DNA of 64,000 nucleotides from positions 395,508-459,507 of the forward strand of contig VZRG01000005.1 in the NCBI GenBank assembly GCA_013397435.1, in the 5' to 3' direction. Positions 52,199 to 63,130 of this stretch are shown piece by piece; the first letter of the stretch is position 1; each line of letters begins with the position of its first letter. The translations under genes were made by a program, and so were the position numbers. The stretch comes from Erythrocercus mccallii. Taxonomy: Eukaryota; Chordata; Aves; Passeriformes; Dicruridae. The notes under the pieces are model-generated. The model ran no database searches, had not been told where the DNA came from, and saw nothing but the letters and a program-made list of their open reading frames with translations.

Positions 52199-52506
52199 GT
52201 CTACTGAGGAAATTGAAACTTGGCTAAGCCCAGCATTTAGGTCTTAATCTTTCAGTCAAAGCAGCCAGTCTTCTGGTGTCAGATCTGTAAAGAACCACTT
52301 TTGGGGAATCCCATCTCTTTTGACAGCTAGAGGAGATAAGTGCTTCCCCTTCAGGTCACTTGTTGAGAGGGGGCATGGCTTGGCTGAGCAATGATCACCT
52401 GCAGCCTCCTGCCCCTTCTTGCTGCCCTGGGCTGGGCAGGAGAGAAGATGCCAGGACAGGGACACCCCTGTGTGCAGCCAGGCTGAGGTCTGCCTCTCCC
52501 ATACAG

Positions 52507-52728
52507 GAACGAACCCCTCGGCTTTGGGCTAAGCAGCACTGGCAAATTTATAAGCAACTGAAAGCACTCTGGAAAGGAAATATATATGATTTCGTCTACC
52601 ATGGCATGCTGAAGAAGGTTGAATTATTAAAATGCATGAGGAGTTTCTCTTTTGAGACAAATCAGGAGCTGTGGCTCTTCTCTGATCTGAAGCCTGGCAG
52701 TTGGTCAGATTTTTGCTTTCAGTGTACA
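52507..52728 (+). CDS. Candidate internal exon C of an unrecognised gene (partial)
   Basis: The acceptor GCCTCTCCCATACAG at 52506 is strong, and the donor TACA then GTAAGT at 52729 is close to consensus. The 222-nt segment is open in phase 0 throughout (74 codons). Recognisable pieces are ERTPRLWAKQHWQIYKQL, KALWKGNIYDFVYHGM and FSFETNQELWLFSDL, with several Trp, Phe and Tyr residues typical of a folded domain. Exon B ends in phase 1, so direct joining would need the alternative acceptor at 52477 (GTGTGCAG), which adds 29 nt and keeps the frame, or an unseen exon between. It is phase-compatible with exon D. I do not recognise the protein. Confidence 0.5.
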
Positions 52729-52973
52729 GTAAGTACAAGATGTTGCTGCACCTACTTTCCCTTGGTTTTCTGAGATGAAGATTTGCCAGGTGCCTCATCT
52801 TTGTGGCTGCCTCTAAGTGCTGTGGTCATGCAGGCTGCAGCCTGAGACGACTCTGCATCGCTCAGCAGGAACAATGCCCAGTCCTGGAAAAGTGGTTGAA
52901 AAGTAAGCTTGGGTGATTTTCATTGCAGATCTTAAGCACAGGAAAATAGACTGAAATTTCTACTCTTTCCCAG

Positions 52974-53054
52974 ACTATGCTGGCTACTAGTGAAGGGCAA
53001 ATAATGCAGAAGATGATCGATGAAGCTGCTGTGATTGGTAGCCCAGACTTGAAG
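52974..53054 (+). CDS. Candidate internal exon D of an unrecognised gene (partial)
   Basis: The segment is 81 nt (27 codons), phase 0 at both ends, and joins exon C without a frame change. The acceptor is good (TTTCTACTCTTTCCCAG) and the donor is TTGAAG then GTACCT. The peptide contains TMLATSEGQIMQKMIDEAAV followed by IGSPDLK, compatible with an amphipathic helix. The intron from exon C would be 245 bp. No convincing in-phase exon was found downstream. The segment at 53722-53810 is bounded by splice-like sites but is out of phase with this one. Confidence 0.45.
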
Positions 53055-56000
53055 GTACCTTTATGATACCTGTCAGGCTTCACCATTGTGTAGAACCACA
53101 GCTGAGACTTCAGCTAAATCAAGACCAGATCTCCTCCCTTAGGAAGAGACTTGAGGAAGCTGTACAGTCATGAAGCTGTATTTCTTGGGGTTTTCATCAG
53201 GTTCTCCTTACTAAGCAAATGCTCTCTTGCTGAGTGTGTGGGTGTTGAGTTCCAATGGAGTCATGAGGAAATGAACAAAAAACATAGAAGGGCCAAGGCA
53301 TGAAGGGCTTGAAGGGCTTGTGCTCCCGGCAGACTGAGAGATCTTTTTTCTTTTATGTAAACACTCTGTCCCCTTCCAGTACTCCTCATCCTGGTTTTCT
53401 GGCACTAAAAGTCCATAAAATCATGCTGGTAAACAAGGCATCCCCAAGTACTGCCTTGGTGGCCGTGTGTGATCATGAGGGACTTCATGTGTGGTCACAG
53501 CATGAAAATATATAATTTCAAAGAACTTCAAGTATAATACTTTCACTGTAGCTGGAGCTTTGACAGTTTACTGGAGAGCCTCACACGCAGCTCCTGTAAG
53601 CTTGTTTGAGAAATGCCGCCCCAGGCACCTCTCATCTGGCTCTTAATTTCCTCCTGGGGAGACAAGGTGTGCGTGTGTGTGAGGGAAGGTGTCAGGACGG
53701 CCTGTTTACAACTTTGGCAGAAAGCTGGGTGAAGCTTTCAGCAGGCTGCTGCAGAGTCAGAGTGTGGAGAAGGAGAGTGAAGTGCACAAAAGGACATGCG
53801 TACCCTCGGTGAGCAGAGCAGCCCTGAGAGACCAGCAGAGCTTCTGGAGGCAGGAGGAGCCTGCCCAGCTCCAGTGTTACAGTGTGCAGCCTGCCGAGGT
53901 GGCTCTGGAAAGCTGATGCAGGTCATGACTCTGTGCATAACTTATGCCACGCATGGAAGTGACCTTCCCTGCAAAATTAGATGTGTGCTCTCATGCAGTG
54001 TGAGGTATCAGCAGGGCTTCTGTCTTCGTTTCATTTCTGAGACATAGAAAAATAATTAAAAAGAGGATGTTTTAAAAATATTTTTTTACATTGAGGATTT
54101 TGGAACAAAACTGAAGCTTTTCCTGTCACACTGTTGTTTTCCCAACAGTGGTGATTAGCAACCATGATAAGTAGCTAAGGCTTTTCTGCAGAGATAGTGT
54201 TCTTGGATGCAAAGCACAGCAATTCCCACGTCTGCATGCTCAGTCCCTGCTGCCCAGTGCTGGAGCTGCAACACCATTTTCTCTGCATCCTTCCTAGAAA
54301 AACAGAAGTATGAAGCTGGATGGCTTTATTCCATAACCTGTTATAAAAGCAACTTCTTCCTTCTGACATTAAGGTATTTGCCTTTATTATGCATAAAGCA
54401 CTTCAGTGAGTTGCTGAATTAATATTAGCTCCCAATGGAGAGTACATGAAGTATATTCTTTGTGAAGCAAAGTTGTAACACACTGTAGGCTCCAAAGCAC
54501 TAATGCAATATTTATGTTGTTCCATGTTCTACTGGCAGATTTAAGCATAATATTGTAGACTGGTAGGAAGCTGTTATGATCTAAACTCCATGATTATGTC
54601 AGTGTTTAATTTTAAGATCTGTTACACACAGCATAGTATCCAGTTACGTTTTTGTGTATAAGTTTCCTTCTGGAAGCAGAGTGGTAATGACCTAGACTGG
54701 AAGGCATAGAGTTTTCTTCTCAGATTAAACCATGCATGGTTTTCATATTTCCAGAAGATGTATTTTTGAGTGCAAAGGCAGATGACATATCTCTCATCCT
54801 GTGTTATCTCTAAGTCCCACACTGAGGTCCCATTATCCCATTTCATATGGAAGCACATGCAAGTACTGTAAGGAGGATCCAAATGCAGAAGACTTTTCCT
54901 CGAAATGCCTTCATTTTTATGCAAGGCTCATTTTTGAATTGCATTATGCTGGCAGAACAGATTAGCTGCTCCCCCTCCATTCCCTTGTCTTCCCCATGAG
55001 AAGGGTCCATCAGAGCTGATGTGCACTGCCTGTGTCAGTCCTCTCTCCTAATAATTAATTTGTGCATTTTTGCATTTAATGCACTTGACTTCCTCAGCCC
55101 ACAGTCTTAAGAGAATGCCATAAGCTTTATGGGTCATCAGCACCTATGAAACCATTAATTTTTGTGAAGGACTCAGCTTCAAAACATCTTTAATTTGAAA
55201 ATCTGCATACCCAGCATGCTTAGCCATTAGGAGGAGTTTCATGGATAGTTTTAATTTCAGAACTGGGTTTCTTGGAAACTGTGGGGCTTTAGATCTGAGT
55301 CTTTAGGTGCTACAGCTGTGCGCAGTTGCCCTTTCCTGTTTATGGTAGCTGTCAGACTGATGGCTCTTTTGCATGCGTGAAGGTTATTTGTCTGGTAACT
55401 AAAAATAGGTTGTCCCAAATACTTGGCCTCATCCTATGAACTGGTAAGTTCCTGCAGAAATACTTTATCTTGGTTCCATCTGTACAGATTGCAAGAGAAG
55501 CTGGGTAGTACATCTTTTTCCATCACATGTGATGCTCAACTAGGTGATGCAGTCACAGCTTCAGTCAGAAAGGGAACTTTAGTTTTCAATTTTAAGGACA
55601 AATAGAAGGTTTTACTTCAATCCTTTATGCTAAGAACATCCTTGAAAACTTAATTGTATTTGTGATAATGTAAGCCCACTCTATAAAAGGCATTTCATCA
55701 TTTTAGTTCACTATAAACACAAATTTGTTCTTTGCAGTTAAATATTGAGCCTGAAATTTATTGTCTGACTGAGGAACAGTAGCTTCCATGTGGCCAAGGA
55801 GGAGAGGTCAACCTCATCATGTCTTAAGTGAGGTGTAGCACCTTTGCAAGCATCTCTCTCCACTGATTGCATCAGCTGCTCTCCTAACTTAAGTACTTGA
55901 GCTGTTAAAGTTAAGGATGAATGTAGGCCTGAGGAAGACTCAGATGAACAGAGGTAAAACGCTTACGATTCAGCCAAACATTTTTCATGCTGTTATTTGT

Positions 56001-59000
56001 TGCTGTGGCTGACTGTGAATGTCTCTCTTCCTTTCTATTAATGAATACAGATGTGCAGCTGCCTGCACCCATCTGGCTTTGTTCAATAAATGTGCAGGCA
56101 CAGACGTTTAAATCAAATATTGATAAATACAGCTTTTAATATGTAAATTCTTGTGCACAAAACTACGTCTGCTTGTTTTTTTCTCGTGGAGAGGCATTTC
56201 TGCCATGGTGATACTTTTTTTGATTGCCATTGTATTCTGCCTACAGCGGCACATGCATTGATGCTTGAGAGTCAGAGAGATAGGAATAGTTCCTGAAATA
56301 TATTTGGGGTGTGAATAAAAGAAGGTAGAAGAAATTCTTTGGGCATAATAATAATTATTCTGTTGCAGTTGCAACATGTTCCTCATCCAAACGCCTTTTC
56401 AGAGGTCAGAGACTCAATGTGCAAGGTGCACTAGTGAAGTCTTGAATGGCCCCAAATAATCTACAGGAGTATCAGACAGGATAGTGTTAAAATGTGCACT
56501 GGTGTGTATATATGCAGAAAAAGTGAATAATTATAACCCCTAGGTTTCAAATTTTGTGACCCTCTTGAAAGTAGTGAACTAAGGCCCTGCTAGTGTTTGA
56601 CAGGTACTTAGTGGGGTTATAAAATACCCCACTTATTTATATAAAATATAAAATAGGGAGAGTGGCAGAAGTGGAGAGCCTAGCCAAAGATCAGCAGTCA
56701 TTTCTCAGAGTAATTTGTGATCAATTATCACACTTGCTGTTAATTCTAAGATCTTGAGGATCTGTGATTTCAAGGGATTTCTTTTCTTCTTTCCCCTCTT
56801 TTTTGTAACAAAAAGTTATTAATCAGAAAAAGTTTTTTAGAAAAGCAGGAAGGAGGAAAATTCAAAACATCAGCATTGATATTTTTATAGGGCAATGTTG
56901 CAACTAAGTGTGTCTTTAAAGGAGAAAACACTCTTGTATGGATGGCCAAGGACCACATGGTGAACTCACAGCATGGCTGGGTGTGCCTTTCTCCTCTTTT
57001 TTTTTTTAATATTTGGCCTTTCCAGAAAATCAGGTATAAAATTATCTTACAGTAGATAAGTGGGCTAGTTTATATTTTTTTTTATAGGTTCATAAATACA
57101 CTTTTAATTGCGCTTCTTGGTTTTCTCTGGTTTGGAAAAGTTTGTCTTGGTTTGGACTGCTCAGAATAGAAAGGCCTCTTTGTTATCTTGAAACATGAGA
57201 TATTTGCCCTCCTCCTCCCCACTTCCCTTGGAATTTTTTCTCCTTGGAAGCTGGATGTAGTGCATTATCAAGTCTTCAACTTGCTTACAGATTGTATGAT
57301 GCCCTTTGCTACATAGGAAAGACTTGTTCATCTTCTTTACTGGACAAGCAGTTGAAATTGCAGCTAATGTGGTGCATTGAGCTGAAGACTTAAGGTCCAG
57401 GATGAAAACAAGATGTGAGGTGGTTTTTTTTTAACATCTGTTACAGTCTCTGCATAATTTATTTTGGGGAAAAAGGAGTAGAAATAACTTCTGTGTCCTT
57501 CAGCATCTCCCACCCCATGACTTGCTTCCTGCTTTGCTCTCTAAGTAATGTCATATGTGAAGTTACTTTCTAAAATGGAAGAGGTGCATTCCCAGGAGCC
57601 GACTGATGTGTTTCTGTCAGCACACTCAGGACCAGCCCCTCCATAGCAGACTTACAGCATTTATTATGCTGCTAAGGAGACTTTTAAGAGGAATTAAGGT
57701 AGACGTGTAAAACTGCTGGGTATGTATCATTACTCAGTGTCATAAAATGCAAACTTAAGCTATTCAGTCAGTTAAAACAGTTCGGTTTCCTTGTCTGACC
57801 TCAGAACTTTCTATGGAGAATACTTGCATGTCACTTATGGCTTTTTAGTATCTCCAGAAATGCCAGAAATTTTGTTAGTTTTTCCAGAGACACATATGCA
57901 GAAATAGATGGCATTATTTCAGTGGTTTATAGAGAGGTTACTGGATTAAACAAACTTTTTTGTCTAGACTTTACTGCACTGTGGCTCAAAAAGTAAAATT
58001 GGAAATATATTTTAAAAATCAACATTTTATGTAAGGCTGTAATTTGTACTTCGAAACAATTTAGATGACATTGCCATTATATATGCAAACGCAAGGAGCA
58101 ATGTCAGTAAGTTGAAGCTCTGTGGGTTATATTTTATGCTTCGTACTGCGATAAAGGAATGTATCAAAGAAACCTTTCAAAAATACACATATGTTGTAAA
58201 AAGTAACACTATAAAACATCAGGATTTGAAATGCTTGCAGTAAGTGCTCTGTGGGATTATGCTGCCTTCATAAAAAGGTTGTCAGCATAAAGAGACTAAT
58301 TCCAGTCTTAAATTAACCAGCTCAGGGGAGCATGTTTTGGTACTGAGTGGCAGGGCTTGTGACTCACTCCTGGAGCATTTGCCCTGTGGATGGAGGAAGA
58401 ACATGGTCCATAAAGTTCACAATGGTCTGAAAAGCAGAAATGTGTGTGGGAATCCTGTTGTGCTCATTGGCTAAACTCAGCGGTGGGGAGCCTGTGCTAC
58501 ATCAGCTCTGCGTTCATCTAGGGAGGAAAAAAAAAGCACACAGAAAAAAGCCCCCAGAAACCATGCACAGGGAAGTTCCTCTCATCCTGAACCTTCTTTT
58601 ATTCTATTTTTGAACAGGTTTTATTGGTGTCCTGGGCAGAGTGCTAAGCTTTGACTTTTATGTAAATGTTTTTCAAAGAGCAGTGTGCAGACAGAACAGG
58701 ATGGGGAACACATTTCAGCCCTCAGGTTCAACATGTTCTGGAGGCCAGGGCTCTCACCCATCCCTCTGCAGGCTCCCAGTATCTCCAGGCAGGAATGGAA
58801 TCTCCTGCCTTCCTTCTCCTCCGCACGTGCATGTTAAGGTTTGGCATTCTTGAATCCTTCTCTGAGAAAAGGTGGCTCTTGATGCTCCCACTGGCACTTC
58901 TCAAAATGCACCATAGTAACCAGAAATGTGAAACAATTGAGCTGTTATTATTACATAAAAAAATGAGATTTTTTTTCTCAATTCACTTGCAAGTTGGATC

Positions 59001-59280
59001 ATTCTTGCATGTAGGGAATCAGAGAACAGTATTTGATCAATATTATTTTTCTTCAGTAAAACCCCAAGACAAGACACTCTCCTTAAAAGCCATTGGCATT
59101 CTGTGCTTTGTTCTGAGAAATAAACACCTGCCTTTACTGTGCCATTTTAACAGTGCTTTTAACAACCTTTGCACACACAAATACATCTTAAGCAATCTAA
59201 TGTATGTTAACTAGGTGTGATAGATTATTTTTAATGTCTGGCATTTACGTACTCCATCAAACCTTCTTTGATAGGCTGCT
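53055..59280. other. Unique DNA right of the candidate exons, no further exon supported
   Basis: No in-phase continuation of the candidate gene could be found. Notable items are an AT-rich candidate conserved stretch at 54940-55230 and a 182-codon plus-strand opening at 58666-59214 of unknown meaning. Confidence 0.5.
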
Positions 59281-59545
59281 GCGAGGGAGGATGGAGCTGA
59301 ACTTTGTGGGCCCTTTGTGGAAAGCCCAGCGCCTGGCCTGAGAAGTTTGAGACCACGGACTCTGTGTCCCTGGTGCTTTCCATCTCTATCGCGCTGGTCT
59401 ATGGCCATTTTCACGCGAGTCTCCATGGTAACTTCTTTCAGGATAACACAGCAGAAATGTGAGTTAGCTCCCTGCCCACACGAAAGCTGCCCTGGTCCCG
59501 GATGCCAGAGCCCCGGCGAGACTCGGCCCCAGCACGAGCATTCCG
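59281..59545. promoter_or_regulatory. Small CpG-dense patch with near X-box (possible promoter)
   Basis: By eye this 265-bp patch holds about fourteen CpG dinucleotides in otherwise CpG-poor surroundings. It includes GTCTCCATGGTAAC at 59419-59432, which differs at one position from the RFX X-box pattern (GTNRCC, spacer, RGYAAC). RFX factors drive many cilium genes. No TATA box or clear first exon is seen. It could also be an exon, or a GC-rich element of another kind. Confidence 0.35.
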
Positions 59546-62500
59546 GTGGGCTTAGGCAGGTTTCAACAGCTGCTTCCAGTTAAAGGTGGAAGCTCTCCTT
59601 TCCTGCTTGCCTTGCCAGGCAAGGTCTCCTCAGCCCTTCCCTCTCATGTTTGGAAACATCCCTGTGTAATTCTTCACTGGATTACTTTTCCCCTCCTGTT
59701 TGCAGGTTTGCATGATTCATTTTACCTTTTAAATGGCTTTGTCAATAAAAGCTTCAGTTTTCAAATGAAACATTAGCTGGTAACTGCGGAAATGTTACAG
59801 GAAAATGTTTACTAACAATTGTTAGTAAATTAATGAGTTTGCTGTGCCACAGTGTACTTAGGAAATGGCAATATAAAAAATGATTTAGAGAGCCAGGCAG
59901 TATATTAGGAATAAAGCACCTGAGTTCTGTCCTTCCCTTGGCTGTTTGAGTTGTTTGTCCTTGTGCAAAGTCGCTGTCAAGTCCTGTGCTTCTCCTTCTC
60001 AAAACATGAAAAAAGCAAGTGGTTATACATGTTCTTAAATGATTTTGAAGATTGCACATGAACTGTTACCTAAGTGGGAGCTACAGTGGTCTTGGGAGCC
60101 ACTTGGGGTCCTCAAAAACAGATGTTCATTTTTTTGGCATGACTTTAGGAAGTGACCTGTGACTGAGTCCCCAGATACTCTAGAAGTAGATGATTTAGAT
60201 GTTTAAAATACTTTTCTTTCTTCTTAAATAAAGCCTTGTAGATTTCTTGCGAGTGTGTTGCTTTGCATTACCCTTTCTTCACAAGAAGTGTCAACTGGAA
60301 TCACACCTTTGTTGTTCCAAGCTCCCTATGCAAACCTTGAGAGAGACTTCCATGAACCACTCAGTTCAATTAGACAAGACAGGCATGTTGGAAATGTTAA
60401 CCCATTCTGAAATGGTATGAAATGCAATAGACCCAGAAGGTGAGTTTTAGGGTCTTGAGATCTTTCAACTGAAAAATATCCTCCTCTTTTGGGCTTGTGG
60501 GAGTTGAGGGAACTCTGGGGACAGCAGAGTTAGTAATTTCATTTAGCTTCATATGAAATCTATGTGTTTAAAATACCAATTTTCCTCTTGGCATATAGAG
60601 CTGGAATTCTCAGATAGCTACCCCTATCTCCTCCCCAAATTGAACTGAAGTTGCACAGATCCTCCAGAAAAGTCAATGAATTAGGTAGCTGGTTTGAAAT
60701 GTTAATCTTGAGAACTTTTTGTTCAAGGCATCTTTTGTCCTACGTTCTTGAAGTGTCAGGTGGGAAAGAAGGCAGAGCTTGAATTGTGTGTGTCCCTGAA
60801 CAGGCACTTAACCCTTTGCACAGCCTGAATGTGGAGCCTTGGAAAGCGCTGCATCTGGCATTGGATGAGAGGGCAGGTAACAGGTTGTCATAATCCCACC
60901 CCTCATCCCCAGTGCCTTTCATAGTAGCTATTAGTGAAACGAGGAAAAGAGGCAGTGAAGAGGTCTTTCACAGTCCCTTTTGTAAGCCTTCTTTCCCAAA
61001 AGATAGGAAGCAAGCCTTTGAAGTGACCCTGACAAACGGGAGCATGCACAAACTCCTGTAGGGAACTTAAGCAACCTTTCTGTCAGCCACTGTCCTCTTT
61101 TTTCATGAGATGCTTTCTGCTAAATCTCATTAGAATGGGTAAGTATTTCCAATAGGGACGGTGTAAAAATTCTGGTGGTTTAGCAGATGCTGGCCTTATG
61201 CACTCTTCCTTCCCTCTTGTGCTGAGTGGAGGGCATTTATTCAAAATGTTGTTGAGACGCATGGTATTATTTAATCTCAGTGAAATAATTCATGGTTTCA
61301 TTAATCGTGGGTTGTTGACAAGATTTTTGTGGAAGCAGCGAAGAGATACATTCTGCGGTGTGGAAAAAATTAATGTATAAATAGAAAACAGAAAGTTTGC
61401 AACTCATGCAAAGAGGTGACAACAGATTTTGAATGCAAATACATATAAAAATAAGGTGTTCTGAATGAATAATTTGGCCTCCTGTGGGAGTGTATGAAAT
61501 TGACCATTTACTCAGCATCCCCTGTTTGGAAATTGAAGCTGCGTGTTGTATCAGCTTGACAACAACATTGCATGCTCCTCTTACATTGGCATTAAGAGGT
61601 GATTGTTGGTCAGAGATCATTAATATTTATGTGTGCAGACCAAAATATAGCATTTGCTTTTTGAATTGTCTTCTTCATGGTAATTCTGGCCAGATTATCT
61701 GCTTGGGGTGAGCTATACAGACGGGAGTTGTAGCAGGGGGAATCTCTCCATTTTCCATGTTGCCCATTAGAGAAATCAGGTACATTCAACAGCAGAAAGC
61801 TGGACCCACTCTCAAAGCTCACACAGAAGGCAGTCTCCTGCTGTGACAATTTTTCTTCTAAAAGAGCCATTTCCTTGGAGCAGTACCGTGGAAATGCGGT
61901 GTGGCTCTATTCTGGCAGGTCTCTATGGTGCCCAAACAGATTAATGAAGTCTCTGGGCTTGGCTTTTCATGGCTCAGTTTTTGCTGTAGCTTGTCCAGAC
62001 CTCCAGACCAGTCTTGAAGTTAGTTACTGACAGAAAGGTCCTAATGACATTGTTGTAAACACAGCTGTCTCCCACTCCCCAGTGGGAGTCCCTTTCTTGC
62101 AGATTTCTGAAACAGTGTGATTATTTGTTAATTTTAAAAATATAAACAAAAGGAATACTGCTATCAACAAGGGTCATAAGAAATTAAATTAAAAAGCCTG
62201 CAAAAGCTAAACCTCATGTTATTGTTATTGTTGGCCTCTTAAAAACACAGAAAAGGGGGCTTACTGTCCCTTGGTTGTTTCATACAGAAACATATCACCA
62301 TTTTTTACATCTGTGCTGAAAGTAGTAAAGCCTTCTGTTTCTCAGGATATTTGCATTTGATCAAGTGTTCATGTTAGGGAGGCAAATTTATTGATGAGCT
62401 GAGTGTTTGAGGCAGTATTATGTCTGAGCTTTTTGTATCTCCCTCTCATGCATCATCCTTTAGCCAGTGAGAAGTGTTCTGGCACTGTCGTGGTCTGCTT

Positions 62501-62818
62501 CTCCAGGTATCTGCCTTGGAGGTACTCTTGTTTCTCCTTGCCTGTAATTAATGGCACACAGTACAGTTTGCAAAACAAAAGGACTCCGAGTTCACCTTAG
62601 CAGTTATTTACTGTCACCCAGTTGCTTTAATTCATTATCTATTTTGCCAAGTAATGTCTGTGGGTGTGATCAGGTGGAAAAACCTACCTGCCACCTTTTT
62701 ACAGTTGCTGTGGGAATCCCTGTGAACAATGCTCACTTGTCCTTGTCCTTCAGCTTGTAAGTATTTACAGGACACAGGAGAAAAATGGATACACCCTGTT
62801 GGGATGTTATCCCTGAGA
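59546..62818. other. Unique DNA with a palindrome and a candidate conserved element
   Basis: No gene is supported. It contains the perfect palindrome at 59808-59829 and the octamer-bearing AT-rich stretch at 61260-61870. Confidence 0.55.
59808..59829. repeat. Perfect 22-bp palindrome
   Basis: The half-site TTTACTAACAA is followed immediately by its exact reverse complement. Confidence 0.9.
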
Positions 62819-63130
62819 AAATCACAGAATAATTGAGGGTGGAAAAGACCTCTAAAATCATGAAGTCCAACATTTGACCAATCTCCACCTTGTCAATTAG
62901 AGCATGGCACTATGTCATTTCAGTCTTTTCTTGAGCACCTCTAGGGATGTTGAGTCTACCATCTCCCTGAGCAGCCTGTTAAAATACTTAACAAGCTTTT
63001 CATGAAGAAAGTCTTCCTCATGCCCAACCTGAACCTCCCTTGGAAGAGCTTGAGACTGTGTCCTCTAGTCCTTGTCACTAGTAGCCTGGTAGAAGAGTTT
63101 GACCCCTCCTTTCAGGAGCCAGCTGGTGAC
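62819..63130 (-). mobile_element. CR1 LINE 3' end, 5'-truncated
   Basis: The plus strand begins AAATCACAGAATAATTGAGGG, then TGGAAAAGACCTCTAAAATC and AAGTCCAACATTTGACC, the canonical reverse complement of a CR1 tail. It continues through TTGAGCACCTCTAGGGATG, GAGCAGCCTGTTAAAATAC, GAAAGTCTTCCTCATGCCC and CTTGAGACTGTGTCCTCTAG, ending about 63130. It is one of the better-preserved copies in the window, suggesting a relatively young insertion. Non-coding. Confidence 0.92.

Noticed and set aside
53722..53810. Fifth exon of the candidate gene (LGEAFSRLLQSQSVEKESEV)
   Set aside because: It has splice-like borders (GGCAG before, GTGAGC after), but its phase does not follow exon D and no linking exon was found.
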